Source of the DNA: Piromyces finnis
Lineage: Eukaryota > Neocallimastigomycota > Neocallimastigomycetes > Neocallimastigales > Neocallimastigaceae
Reading direction: 5' to 3'
Assembly: GCA_002104945.1 (NCBI GenBank)
Contig: MCFH01000026.1
Span: 186,001-250,000, forward strand
Length of the DNA: 64,000 bases
Shown here: positions 34,634 through 45,641 of the stretch, piece after piece
How positions within the stretch are numbered: the stretch's first letter is position 1
Layout: each line of letters opens with the position of its first letter
Made by a program: the position numbers and the translations under genes
The notes under the pieces: generated by a model
What the model was told of the DNA's origin: nothing
Seen by the model: only the letters and a program-made list of their open reading frames with translations
Database searches by the model: none

Positions 34634-34673
34634 GTGGGAGAAGAAGCACTCCCATCGTCAATAAAATAGCTTC
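34621..34673 (+). promoter_or_regulatory. -1 ribosomal frameshift signal of element D
   Basis: Slippery heptamer TTTAAAT (34621-34627) in gag frame as T TTA AAT. A 7-nt spacer follows, then stem TGGGAG/CTCCCA (34635-34654) with an 8-nt loop. Loop bases GAAGC (34643-34647) can pair with GCTTC (34669-34673) to form an H-type pseudoknot. The pol frame is -1 relative to gag and open from 34618. Confidence 0.88.
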
Positions 34674-37600
34674 AGCTCAGTATCAGTCAATGCCAAGTGA
34701 AGAAACAACAAGCCAGAGTGATTGGTCGAAAGAAGAATATGATGAAGAAATCGAAAGTGACTTTGAAGATACTGATATTAATGAACAGTTCTTTGTATGT
34801 GCTAATAAAAGGAAGTTGGATAAAATAAGCAAAGAACAAGATGATAATAAAGAAAAACGACTTCACAAAAACTTGAAAAATGATCCTAGACCTATTCTTA
34901 CACCTGCTCTTAGGAAACGTAAAGCACAAGAATTAGAAAATATACCAATAGATGTTTCTCCTAAGCAACTGCATCCTTCTATTATTGCTCAACCGAATAT
35001 CAGAGAACAAAAACTAAAAGAAAGAAAACTTCGGGATAAAGAGCGTGCTAGTAGTAGTGAACAAAAGGAAGAAGAAAAGAATGAATTGGCAAGTTCTAAT
35101 GAAGATCCTATTATTATCGACTATGATGAAGAAGAAATGTTATCTGCAATTACAGATAAGAAAGGTGCTAAGGTGGTAGAGAAAGATAACACAAGTGAAT
35201 CAACCAAATCTACTTCTAATTCAACTCTAAATAAATTAATGAAAGAGCAAAAGAAAGAAAAACCTGCAGAATCGAAGGTTAAGAAAACTGCTAGAAATAT
35301 TCAAATGATAGCAGATACGGAAGAATATAATGTAGTTAAAGATCTTAACGAAACAAAATGCAATATTACTTTTGGTCAATTACTTAACTCGGCTCCAAAG
35401 TTACGAACGCAAGTGTCACAAGGTCTTAAACTGGAAAAGAACAACACAAAAATTGTGGGAGCTCTGGAGAATTTTAATGCTACTTCGGTATTAGTAAATA
35501 ATGTAGATCATTCGTATGTAAGCAAAAGTAAAGAAGTATCAGAAGAAGATATCGCTATGGTAGATGCAACGGTTGATGGGGTACCAGGTAAATTATTAGT
35601 TGATTCCTGTAGCAACTTAAGTATTATAACAAAAAAATATTTAGATAAACTTCCCCATCAATATGAATCTATTGGATTGAGTTGTGGAAGAATACGTTTA
35701 GCTACTAAAAATGATGACTATTCGGAAGGCATAATTATTAGAGTACCGGTCCAGATAAATGATCTTACAATCACTGCTGATTTTAGAGTGGTGGATAAAG
35801 AAGACCCCTTTTATGATATGTTAATTAATTTGAAAACCCAAATGGATAACAACTTATTTATCCACCCACTTCGCTATAGTCTTTGCAGATTTAATTCAAA
35901 TGGATTTATTGAAGATATTGCTCCAATTAATAACAAATATGATGATGAAGAAAAGATTATGTGTATGATACGTAGAGTCGGTGATGAAGATTGTAAAAGT
36001 GATTTGAAAAATATTGAAGGTTTACCACCTTCAGAATATATTCACAATAAAAATTTTACTGAGACTCTTAATGAAAAGTATCGAGAACAAATTGTTCGGA
36101 TATTGGAAGAGAATATTGAAATTATTGCTACTTCTTCTGAAGAACTAACACCTTCGAATTTAACTCCCCATAAGATTAATTTAAAGCCAGGAGCAAAGCC
36201 AATTAAACAAAGATCATATAGGTTAGCCAAGTTCAAATCTGATATACTTAAGGAAGAATTGTCTAAATTGATTAATAAAAAGCTAATTGAGCCATCGTAC
36301 TCGGAATGGTCTTCTCCGGTGGTTTTGGTCCCGAAGCATAATGGGAAATGGAGAATGTGCGTGGACTATCGAAGAGTTAATGATTTGTCTGAAAAGGATG
36401 CCTATTCAATTCCTTTTATAGATGAGATATTTGATAGTTTACATGGTGCAACTATATTCACTACTATGGACTTATATTCCGGCTATCATCAAATCCGTAT
36501 GGATGAAGAAAGCGTTGAATTGACAAGTTTTACAACTAAGTTTGGAAATTACCAATTCAAGGTTATGCCTTTTGGTCTCACTGGAGCACCCGCTACATTT
36601 CAGAGGGAGATGAATCGGATTCTGTTTCCGTTAATTGGAAAGTGTGTTTATAACTTCATTGATGATATTCTGATCTATTCAAAGAGTATTGAAGAACATA
36701 TTGAACATATAAATCAAGTTTTAGCAATTTTCCGGAAAAACAAACTAAAAATCAATATTGAAAAATGTCATTTTATGCAAACTGAAGTTGACGTGTTAGG
36801 CCATCGTTTAACTACAGAAGGTCTTAAACCATTAGATAACAAAATCCAAGCTATAAAAAATTGGAAGCCTCCTTCGAATATCCATGAATTAAGATCATTC
36901 CTAGGTTCAATTGGATATTATAGAGATTTTATTCCTAATTATGCTAAACTTACTGCTCCCTTGTGTAAGCTGCTTAGAAAAGGTGTTCCTTTCAAATGGT
37001 GTAATGAACAACAAGAGAGTTTTATTATATTGAAAGAAAAGTTAATTAATGCGCCTATTCTGAAATTTCCTGATTTTGAGAAAGAATTTATAATCCGAAC
37101 AGATGCATCGTATGAAGGAATCGGAGGAGTATTATTACAAAAGGAAGGTACCGATATTGAACATCCAATTCATTATATTAGCCGAAGTCTGACGAAAGCA
37201 GAAAAAAATTATGGAATTACTGACTTGGAAGGGACTGCCTTATTTTACTGCATTACTAAATTAAAGCCTTATATAATGGGAAGTCCATTCAAGACTATCG
37301 TCTATACTGATCATAAACCATTAATTGGATTATTTAAAAATAAGGAGCCAAACAATGCAAGACAAACAAGATGGTGTTTAACAGCTAGTATGCTAGGAGT
37401 TGATATTCGTTATGAACAAGGTAAAAAGAATGTTGTAGCAGATGCACTGTCTCGAATGAGAAATGACAAAGATAAGGAAGTGTTAGCTACTAAAATTAAT
37501 AAAGGTATAGAAGAAACCATGCTATCTAAGGTAATTAAAGAATTTGTTGAAGAAAAGTTCACCAAAATAGATGGGGTGGATTACTTTATTGATGGAAGGA

Positions 37601-38676
37601 ATTATCGAAAACTGATCACGGAAACCAATGAAAAGCTGAAATTGATTTTGGAAGCTCATAACATTGGACATGAAGGATATTATAAAACTTATCAACGTCT
37701 GAGAAAAAGCTATTATTGGAACGACATGGTTAATGATATTCGAAGAGTTGTAGCCAAATGTGAAAAATGCCAACTTAATCGCCCTCAACCATATCCAGAA
37801 CCTACGGAAAATCTTCCAACTGAGGTTGAAGCTCCTTTCACTCATCTGGGTTTAGATATCATTGGTCCATTGGTAAAAACTCGTAACAATAACCAATATA
37901 TTATAGTTGCAGTGGATCATTTCACAAAATGGGTCGAAGCAGAACCCACCGAAAATATCACTTCAAAGGATGTCATAAAATTTTTAATCAATGTTTTCTC
38001 TCGGCATGGAGTACCACAAGTCATTACAACCGATAACGGTGTCCAATTTACCTCAGATATGACCAAAGTTTTCCTGGACTTATATGATGTCTATGTCAAG
38101 TTTGTCTCAACTTATCATCCTGAAAGTAATGGTTTGACTGAAAATAGAAACAGAGAAATTGGAAAGCTTCTAAGACTGCTTGGAACAGAAAACAAGGATT
38201 GGGATGAAGTTTTGCCTTCTGCTCTTTGGGCGCTCAGAACTACTAAAAATACTGTCACAAACCATTCTAGCTTTGAATTGGTTTATGGAAGAGAAGATCA
38301 GCAACCCTTTGATATTGCCGCCAGACCTACTAAGGGTATTAATCAGTCTTCGGATGAAATCTTACTTGAGAAGTTTATTAATCATTACAGGTGGACGTTG
38401 GAAGCTTGTGAAAATATTAAAAATGCGAATAAATACTGGGCTACTAGAAGGGAAGAAAAACAAAGTATGACTAAGGGCAAAAATATCCATATCGGTGATC
38501 TAGTATTAGTTAGAAATTTTAATCGAACGAAGTTAGAGCCTTATTTCGTTGGACCACTCAAAGTTGTCAAGAAACAATTCAATACGGTTACTTTAGCTGA
38601 TATATCCACTGGAATTCAGATGAACCGAAATGTTCATCTTAAGAACATTGTAAAGTTTAACTCTGCTTTTGCGTAA
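34621..38676 (+). CDS. Pol of element D, made by -1 frameshift
   Basis: Open in the -1 frame from 34618. The first internal ATG is at 34690 (1328 codons from there). A long acidic/basic N-terminal extension (about residues 1-290) precedes the protease, whose motif is LLVDSCSN: Asp-Ser-Cys where Asp-Ser/Thr-Gly is usual. RT has FTTMDLYSGYHQ and the catalytic FIDD (about 656). RNase H has RTDAS, DLEGTAL and YTDHKPL. Integrase has the HHCC finger (HNIGH ... CEKCQ) and DDE residues in GLDIIGP, TTDNGVQF and GLTENRNRE. There is no chromodomain. The Cys in the protease could impair processing or be a lineage trait. Confidence 0.93.
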   Translation, partial: FKSLSGRRSTPIVNKIASAQYQSMPSEETTSQSDWSKEEYDEEIESDFEDTDINEQFFVCANKRKLDKISKEQDDNKEKRLHKNLKNDPRPILTPALRKRKAQELENIPIDVSPKQLHPSIIAQPNIREQKLKERKLRDKERASSSEQKEEEKNELASSNEDPIIIDYDEEEMLSAITDKKGAKVVEKDNTSESTKSTSNSTLNKLMKEQKKEKPAESKVKKTARNIQMIADTEEYNVVKDLNETKCNITFGQLLNSAPKLRTQVSQGLKLEKNNTKIVGALENFNATSVLVNNVDHSYVSKSKEVSEEDIAMVDATVDGVPGKLLVDSCSNLSIITKKYLDKLPHQYESIGLSCGRIRLATKNDDYSEGIIIRVPVQINDLTITADFRVVDKEDPFYDMLINLKTQMDNNLFIHPLRYSLCRFNSNGFIEDIAPINNKYDDEEKIMCMIRRVGDEDCKSDLKNIEGLPPSEYIHNKNFTETLNEKYREQIVRILEENIEIIATSSEELTPSNLTPHKINLKPGAKPIKQRSYRLAKFKSDILKEELSKLINKKLIEPSYSEWSSPVVLVPKHNGKWRMCVDYRRVNDLSEKDAYSIPFIDEIFDSLHGATIFTTMDLYSGYHQIRMDEESVELTSFTTKFGNYQFKVMPFGLTGAPATFQREMNRILFPLIGKCVYNFIDDILIYSKSIEEHIEHINQVLAIFRKNKLKINIEKCHFMQTEVDVLGHRLTTEGLKPLDNKIQAIKNWKPPSNIHELRSFLGSIGYYRDFIPNYAKLTAPLCKLLRKGVPFKWCNEQQESFIILKEKLINAPILKFPDFEKEFIIRTDASYEGIGGVLLQKEGTDIEHPIHYISRSLTKAEKNYGITDLEGTALFYCITKLKPYIMGSPFKTIVYTDHKPLIGLFKNKEPNNARQTRWCLTASMLGVDIRYEQGKKNVVADALSRMRNDKDKEVLATKINKGIEETMLSKVIKEFVEEKFTKIDGVDYFIDGRNYRKLITETNEKLKLILEAHNIGHEGYYKTYQRLRKSYYWNDMVNDIRRVVAKCEKCQLNRPQPYPEPTENLPTEVEAPFTHLGLDIIGPLVKTRNNNQYIIVAVDHFTKWVEAEPTENITSKDVIKFLINVFSRHGVPQVITTDNGVQFTSDMTKVFLDLYDVYVKFVSTYHPESNGLTENRNREIGKLLRLLGTENKDWDEVLPSALWALRTTKNTVTNHSSFELVYGREDQQPFDIAARPTKGINQSSDEILLEKFINHYRWTLEACENIKNANKYWATRREEKQSMTKGKNIHIGDLVLVRNFNRTKLEPYFVGPLKVVKKQFNTVTLADISTGIQMNRNVHLKNIVKFNSAFA

Positions 38677-38699
38677 GCAAGAGTCTTCGTGGGGGCACT
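38677..38699 (+). other. Polypurine tract of element D
   Basis: AGAGTCTTCGTGGGGGCACT directly precedes the 3' LTR. The G run is the likely plus-strand primer. Confidence 0.65.
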
Positions 38700-39406
38700 T
38701 GTTAAGGAACCAACAAATAATGTTATTCTTGTCATAATTAATGATTATGACCTAATCCATTATTGTTCCTAAATATATGAAAACTTTACAATATTCTTAT
38801 TTGTAAATTAATGTATACACTTAAATTATATTTAAAATTATTAATAATTATTTTTATTGAACTTAAATTTTATTTTATTAAACTTAAAAATTAATTTAGT
38901 AATAATAATATATTGAAAATTATAGTTTATTGAACTTTTAGTTTAATTTATCAAGTTAATGAATTTTTATTAATTAAAATTATGAATAATATTTCTGTAA
39001 AATAGTAAAATTCTTTAGTTAAATATATTTAAAGTAAACTTTTAATGTATGTTAATCAATTTAATAATATGTATAAATATTTATTATAATAGTAATGTAA
39101 TTTTATTATTCATTTAAAAGTAATTTAAATACTAAAATTAATGTAAATAATTAAAGACTAATTCTTTTAATTAACACTACTTAATTTTTTACAAAAAGTA
39201 TAAAAAGGTGTATATTATAAGAATTAGAGAATATACAGATATTTTTATTTTTTTTTTTTATTTTATTTTATAAATTTATATTAATATCTTAATAAAACAA
39301 TTTTATTAATAAAACAATTTTTCTTATTTCATTTTAATATTATTTTTGAGTATTAATAAATTTATTAATATTTTATAAATAAAAGTAAATTCCTCGAACC
39401 GTAACA
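38700..39406 (+). repeat. 3' LTR of element D
   Basis: 707 bp, no difference from the 5' LTR noticed. Followed by GATT and then CGTTACA, the missing end of the B LTR. Confidence 0.93.
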
Positions 39407-39417
39407 GATTCGTTACA

Positions 39418-39462
39418 TTTATTAATAATTAAGATTTTAGTGTAGATTTTAAATAATAATAT
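39418..39462 (+). repeat. Repeat E3, middle part
   Basis: Starts with the TTTAT duplication of B and continues the E sequence (AAGATTTTAGTGTAGATTTT) up to insertion F. Uninterrupted E1 confirms both junctions. Confidence 0.8.
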
Positions 39463-41141
39463 TGTCACGAATACTAGTGAAATTACAATTTCAAGATCAC
39501 TTGGAATTGTGAAATCACTTATGAAAATTCAAAATCAACAAATATTTTATTTTCAAATAAATTATAAAATTTTATTAAGAAATATTTAAAAATTTAGGAA
39601 AGGTTAAAATATGACCTTAACCCTTAATAATTTTTATAATAAATAACTTTAACCCTTATCGTTAAAATGGAATAAGAAAAAACACGCATATCTCCTCAAC
39701 GAATGACGATTTTTGAATAAAAATATTTTGGTTATAATTAAGTTCGTTAGAAAGCCACGCTCGAGACAAACAACATATCTTAAAATCAGGTCAATATCTC
39801 TGCTGGTTCACGAGATATTCCAATTTAAAGATATTTTGTTAGCAATGATTAATTGTTTATTCAGAGAATGATCACCCCTGATATATCAAACATAAATCAT
39901 TCACTCAAAGTATAAAAAATTATTGTTTAATTAAATTAAAATTATTTTCCGGAACTAATTAACTTTATTTTATAATAATTATTTCAATAACATAATTTAT
40001 AATCTTTGAACTAGAGGATTATAATTATTAATATTATATTCAATGAATTATATTATAATTAAGAAATAATTAATATTATGAATATTATAAACAATAGTTA
40101 TTTTTTAATAATTAGGAATAAGTCTTAAGTTTAGTTTAAGTATTATAAAATATATTATGAATATAATCATGTATTGAAAAGTTATTTTATTATTAAATGT
40201 AAAATTACAAATAGTATAAATAGTTTAGAATAGTTTTATGAATTAAATCTTTGTAAAGATTATTATCTTATTAATACTTAATAAGTATTACTATTAAATA
40301 ATCTTATTATTATATATATTCTTTAAATAAAATAAAAAGGAATTATTTTAACTATAATACATAATTTAATTATTCATTTATAAATCAATTAAGATTATTT
40401 TAATAAAACATTTTTTTTCTAACCTAGTTATTTTTTAACCTTTTATTTAATTTAATATTTTAATATTAAATTATAAGTTTAGTAAAACTTTTACAAATAT
40501 TGTCAAGAGTTAGAGTGGATTTAGAATTATAATTAAGTCTACTAGGTTAGGATAGGCTTAATTATATAGTAAATAATAAATTTTTATAAATAAAAGAGTA
40601 ATAAATATAGTTTTTTAAGAAATATTTTATTTAATTTTTATAATATAAGTAAATGATAATTATTAATTTTAAATATTGAATTTACTATATAAAAATGAGT
40701 ATAATAATCTCACAAAGAACTTCTTAAAGTTGTTCTTTGTTCAACTTATTTATACTTCATTTTTAATATAATGTTGATATTAATAAAGTATAATAATAAT
40801 ATAATTTAAGTTATACATGTATAATAATATAAATATAAATATTAATAAAATATAATAATAATAATAATATAATTTTCTTTAAATATCGATATTAATAAGT
40901 TGTTAAAAATAATATTAATAATTATTTAAATGAATCTTATTTTACTAATTGGTTTGTTTAATATTAATTAATTGTTACACTATTTATCTCCGGATAATAA
41001 ATAGCTTTCCAATTAATATTTATATTAAATAAACTATTATTAGTAAAATATTATTAAATTAATATTTTAATTAATTTAACTAATAATTCAAAATTATGAA
41101 ATTTCATGAAATGTCAAATTTCATGAATTGTGATTTTGACA
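39463..41141 (+). mobile_element. Insertion F, 1679 bp, probable solo LTR
   Basis: TGTCACGAATACTAG...GATTTTGACA flanked by AATAT (39458-39462 and 41142-41146). Excision regenerates the uninterrupted E1 sequence exactly. The first 1033 bp recur inverted at 44611-45641. It has no coding capacity, a TATA-like ATATAAAAATGAG near 40687, and a hairpin AAGAACTTCTTAAAGTTGTTCTT. An LTR this long is unusual; it may be a short non-autonomous element. Confidence 0.75.
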
Positions 41142-41353
41142 AATATATAAGAAATAAATAGTTATAATATAATATAAATGTATTTAGGAAAAATATAAAT
41201 AGAAGATATTTTTCATCATTTTATCGATGTAATTGTTATTATTAAAATTCTATTATAATAAAAGATATTTTTAAATAAAACAATTTTTTATTTTTATTTT
41301 AAATTTAGTGTTATTGTAATAGAATAGATATCCTAATCTATTCTTTCTGTGTC
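41142..41353 (+). repeat. Repeat E3, right end
   Basis: Continues E3 (AATATAAATAGAAGATATTT, then CCTAATCTATTC). It is joined to the interior of the H pol frame. The three E copies differ beyond CCTAATCTATTC. Confidence 0.65.
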
Positions 41354-41362
41354 GCCATTACA

Positions 41363-43552
41363 TGGCCTATCCCCACTACTGTGAAAGAAGTTCAGTCCTT
41401 CTTAGGGTTATGCAATTACTACCGTCGCTTTATCTCTAACTTTTCTAAAATTGCAAAACCATTATACAACTTAACTAAGAAAGGCGTCACTTTCATATGG
41501 ACAGACGAATGTAATAGAGCATTTAATCAACTTAAAGAATTTCTTACTTCAGCTCCAGTTTTACTTTGTCCTGATCACGATAAACCATTCATAGTTGAAT
41601 GTGACGCAAGTGACTTTGCTATCGGGGGAGTACTTTCACAAAAAGGTGATGATGGAGACCTGCATCCAGTTTATTACTTTTCTAAAACCCTTCATGATGC
41701 AGAACTTAATTACTCTATCACCGAAAAGGAACTCTTAGCAATTCGTCAAGCTTTTATCGAATGGCGTCACTTACTTCAAGGTGCAAAATATCCTATTACC
41801 GTTTATTCAGACCATCGAAACTTGCTTTTTGCTACCAAACCGCAACTTCTATCCCAAAGACAAGCTCGTTGGCAAGAATACTTTGCTACCTTTGATTTCA
41901 AGATTATCTATCGACCAGGAAAGAAAAATGGTAAAGCTGATGCTCTCTCTCGTAGATCCGACCATATGCTCACAGTTGGTAAGGATATAAGTAAATCATC
42001 CTTACTTAAACCAACTCAATTAGAAGGATTCAACGAAGATGAATGCTACTTCTCTATGGAAACTAGCTTCATTGACGACATTAAGCAGTGCTACCTTCAA
42101 GATGAAACCGCTTGTCAGATTCTTAAGGATCTTGAAGTTCCAAATAGTGATCATCCTTGGATTCTTCAAGATGGCCTTTTAATAAGAACCAAACATCCGG
42201 AGCAAGTATATGTTCCAAGTCAACTAAGACTCTTAGTTATTAAGCTCAACCATGATGCACCCACTGCCGGTCACTTGGGAGTCGATAAGACTTATGACAT
42301 TCTTAAACGTAATTTCTATTGGGTTAATATGCGTCAAGATGTCGAGTCTTATATTCGAAGCTGTAGTGTATGCAAGGCAATGAAAACCGATCACCATGCT
42401 CCTTATGGTAATATGATCCGTGTCCCTCTTCCGGAACTTCCATGGCAACACCTACAAATGGACTTTATCACGGACTTACCATCAAGACCTTGTAACTCTA
42501 CCTTACCATTCGACTCTACCAATCCGAACCACCATCAAGGTACCATAATGGTTACTACTTGCTACTTAACTAAGATGATACACTTAGTTGGGTTCAAACA
42601 TTTACCCACTGCTAAGGAAACTGCTACTGCTTTTCTTAACCATATTTTCAAACTTCACGGATTCCCCTTATCTATTGTTACAGACCGTGGTACTCAGTTC
42701 GAAAGTCGTCTTTGGTCCCACTTGATGGAATTCTTTAATATCGATCACCACTCTGCTACTACTGGCCATCACCGCACTGTTGGACAAGTAGAACGTAACA
42801 ACGACTACGTTGAAACTTATCTTCGTTGCTACTTAGCTCAATTTGATGATCTCAGTTGGATGGATCATTTGTACTTAGCTGAATTTTGCTACAACAATTC
42901 CATCCATGCTTCCACCAAACAACCACCATTTCTCTCCGTTTATAATTATCAAGTTCACGCAAACCCACAAGTTGCAGACCTTGTTTCTTCTTTAGGACTT
43001 CATCCCCTCATCGATAGCTTCTCCCATAACTTAGCTGACCTTAAGCATACTCTCGAAGTCAGTCGTACCCGTTATCTCGATGAAAAGGATAAGCACCTTT
43101 ATCACAACTTTAAGCGCTTCAAGGTCCACGATCTTGTTTGGCTTCGCAAACCCGCTAATTATCATCCTCCATTAGCGTTCAAGCTCCAAACCCGCAAGTA
43201 TGGTCCATACAAGGTCACTGGTGTCGATGAATCTAAGCTCAACTACCGCCTTGATTTATCTACCTCACCTTTCCCTCGTGTCTACCCCGTATTCCACATC
43301 AGTGAACTCGAACCATATCATCCCACTCCTCACCATCTATTGCTCAACCATCCCAACTCCAATGAAATCACCAAGATCCTTAGTTCTCGTAAATCGGGTC
43401 ATTTTTACGAGTACTTAGTCACTTTTACTGACTTATCTCAACGTTGGATCAATGCTGACACCATTGATAAGGATGACTACTACAGCACCCTTTTAGCTGA
43501 TTACCAACGTCGCGCTTACCAACAATTCACCAATTCCGTCCCAGATTCTTAA
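41363..43552 (+). pseudogene. Element H pol fragment, 5'-truncated
   Basis: An open frame of more than 723 codons starts inside the RT domain (TWPIPTTVKEVQSFLGL) and lacks gag, protease and the RT catalytic core. It has RNase H (VECDASDFAIGGVLSQ, ITEKELLAI, YSDHRN), an integrase HHCC finger (HDAPTAGH ... CSVCK), and DDE residues in MDFITDLPSR, VTDRGTQF and GQVERNN, with an Asn/Pro/His-rich insert after the first Asp. The C-terminal part resembles a degenerate chromodomain. No stops interrupt it. Codon use is clearly richer in C-ending codons than A, B, D, I or the host genes, so a different lineage or a recent arrival is possible. Confidence 0.85.
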
Positions 43553-44605
43553 TCTGGACCCCACTTATTAGTATCCCACCTACTAGTGTCTACCACCCTT
43601 ACTCCTTCACTACCCACCTATCGCCACTACCCCACCTACTACCCACAACTCCGCTACCCACTAGTCGCCACCACTACAACTACCAACCACTATTCCGCTA
43701 CCCAACCACCCTCTTTCGCCTTTGCCCTCAACCCTCAAATTTCGCAACCTTTTCCGCACCCCAAAATCCGCTTCCCCTCGAGTCATATCATTTCCCTAAC
43801 CTTCACGTGTAGTCTCCATTTCTGAAGAATCCACGTGATACCCTCTCAACTTTTCTTGAACACTTTTACACTTCACTTTTTCAACACTTAGATTTTTTTT
43901 CAAAAATTGAGAATTTCCATTTTTTGAAAATTCTCAAAATTTTTCTAAGTGTCGTGGAAGTGTCCATGTCCAAATTATTATGACGTGCCAGTGTCCATAA
44001 TTTTTTGGGTCGTCCGGCGAAACGACCCTTAGGACGGGCAGTGTCACAATAACATATATAAAAATTTAAAAAATTTGGACACATGGAAAAAATTAAAAAT
44101 TTTTTTAAAATTTGAAAATTTGAAAATTTGAAAAAATTTATTTTTTAAATTTTTATTAAAAAATTTCAAAGTATAAAATTTCTAATATTTGAAATTATTA
44201 AATTTTTTAAAATTATTAAAATTTTATTATTAAAAATTTTAATTTAAATTTATTAACTATTTACAATAATTATATTAATTATTAATTTATAAAAATTAAA
44301 TATTTTATAATTAGATAATAATTAATTAAAATTAAAAAATGTAATAATTAAAATTGTTCATGTATAAAAAGAACAAAAATTGACAAAAATTACGAAGCTT
44401 TAGCGTTAGTAATTTTTTAACTTAAAGTTAATAAAATTTATAAACTCCTATAAAACCTAAAACTTTAAAAATTTTAATATTTTTAATAACTTAATATATG
44501 CTGATATTAAGTTATTGCTAAAATAAAAATATTATTTAAATTTCTTTATATAAATATTATTAGCTTTACGCCTTCAATAGGAAAGCGTATTATATTTATT
44601 AATTA
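43553..44605 (+). other. Pyrimidine-rich and AT-rich DNA after element H
   Basis: 43553-43870 is C/T-rich on the plus strand, unlike anything else here. 43886-43941 holds an imperfect inverted repeat of AATTGAGAATTT and GAAAATTCTCAA. GGGTCGT/ACGACCC at 44007-44028 is a perfect 7-bp hairpin. This is probably the 3' UTR or LTR of H. The short frame at 43586-43825 is a compositional artefact. The remainder is plain AT-rich DNA. Confidence 0.5.
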
Positions 44606-44610
44606 ATATA

Positions 44611-45641
44611 TGTAAAAGTTTTACTAAACTTATAATTTAATATTAAAATATCAAATTAAATAAAAGGTTAAAAGATAACTAGGTTAGAAAAAAAATGTTT
44701 TATTAAAATAATCTTAATTGATTTATAAATGAATAATTATATTATGTATTATAGTTAAAATAATTCCTTTTTATTTTATTTAAAGAATATATATAATAAT
44801 AAGATTATTTAATAGTAATACTTATTAAGTATTAATAAGATAATAATCTTTACAAAGATTTAATTCATAAAACTATTCTAAACTATTTATACTATTTGTA
44901 ATTTTACATTTAATACTAAAATAACTTTTTAGTACATGATTATATTCATAATATATTTTATAATACTAAGGCTAAACTTAAGACTTACTACTAATTATTA
45001 AAAATAACTATTGTTTATATATTTATAATATTAATTATTTCTTAATTATAATATAATTCATTGAATATAATATTAATAATTATAATCTTTTAATTTAAAG
45101 ATTATAAGATATGTTATTGAAATAATTATTATAAAATAAAGTTAATTAGTTCCGGAAAATAATTTTAATTTAATTAAACAATAATTTTTTATACTTTGAG
45201 TGAATGATTTATGTTTGATATATCAGGGGTGATCATTCTCTGAATAAACAATTAATCATTGCTAACAAAATATCTTTAAATTGGAATATCTCGTGAACCA
45301 GCAGAGATATTGACCTGATTTTAAGATATGTTGTTTGTCTCGAGCGTGGCTTTCTAACGAACGTAATTATAACCAAAATATTTTTATTCAAAAATCGTCA
45401 TTCGTTGAGGAGATATGCGTGTTTTTTCTTATTCCATTTTAACGATAAGGGTTAAAGTTATTTATTATAAAAATTATTAAGGGTTAAGGTCATATTTTAA
45501 CCTTTTCTAAATTTTTAAATATTTCTTAATAAAATTTTATAATTTATTTGAAAATAAAATATTTGTTGATTTTGAATTTTCATAAGTGATTTCACAATTC
45601 CAAGTGATCTTGAAATTGTAATTTCACTAGTATTCGTGACA
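44611..45641 (-). repeat. Solo LTR F2, inverted relative to F
   Basis: 1031 bp, TGTCACGAATAC...CTTTTACA on the minus strand, with ATATA at 44606-44610 and 45642-45646 as a candidate TSD. Matches the first 1033 bp of F with few differences. Confidence 0.75.

Larger units (their letters stand above)
31517..39406 (+). mobile_element. Element D: intact Ty3/gypsy element with -1 frameshift
   Basis: 7890 bp with 707-bp LTRs (31517-32223 and 38700-39406) that look identical by eye. Target duplication GATT (31513-31516 and 39407-39410), four bases, with an ambiguous fifth A. It has a PBS-like TGG site, a 1.5-kb leader, gag, a frameshift signal, pol and a purine tract. All parts look functional apart from an odd protease motif. 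It has no chromodomain. Inserted in the 5' LTR of B beside the tRNA-like module. Confidence 0.95.
19173..39417 (-). mobile_element. Element B: Ty3/gypsy chromovirus, nested and inactivated
   Basis: Full span of a minus-strand element flanked by TTTAT at 19168-19172 and 39418-39422. Its 3' LTR is 19173-19694. Its 5' LTR is 31002-31516 plus 39411-39417. Both LTRs are 522 bp and no difference was seen in their alignment. Removing the nested insertions A, C and D restores one element. It is dead: the chromodomain is split by solo LTR C, RT has a one-base deletion, and the 5' LTR is split by D. Near-identical LTRs mean it inserted recently and was hit quickly. Confidence 0.9.

Noticed and set aside
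43586-43825. 79-codon Pro/Thr-rich frame
   Set aside because: Consequence of a C/T-rich strand; no start context or domain.
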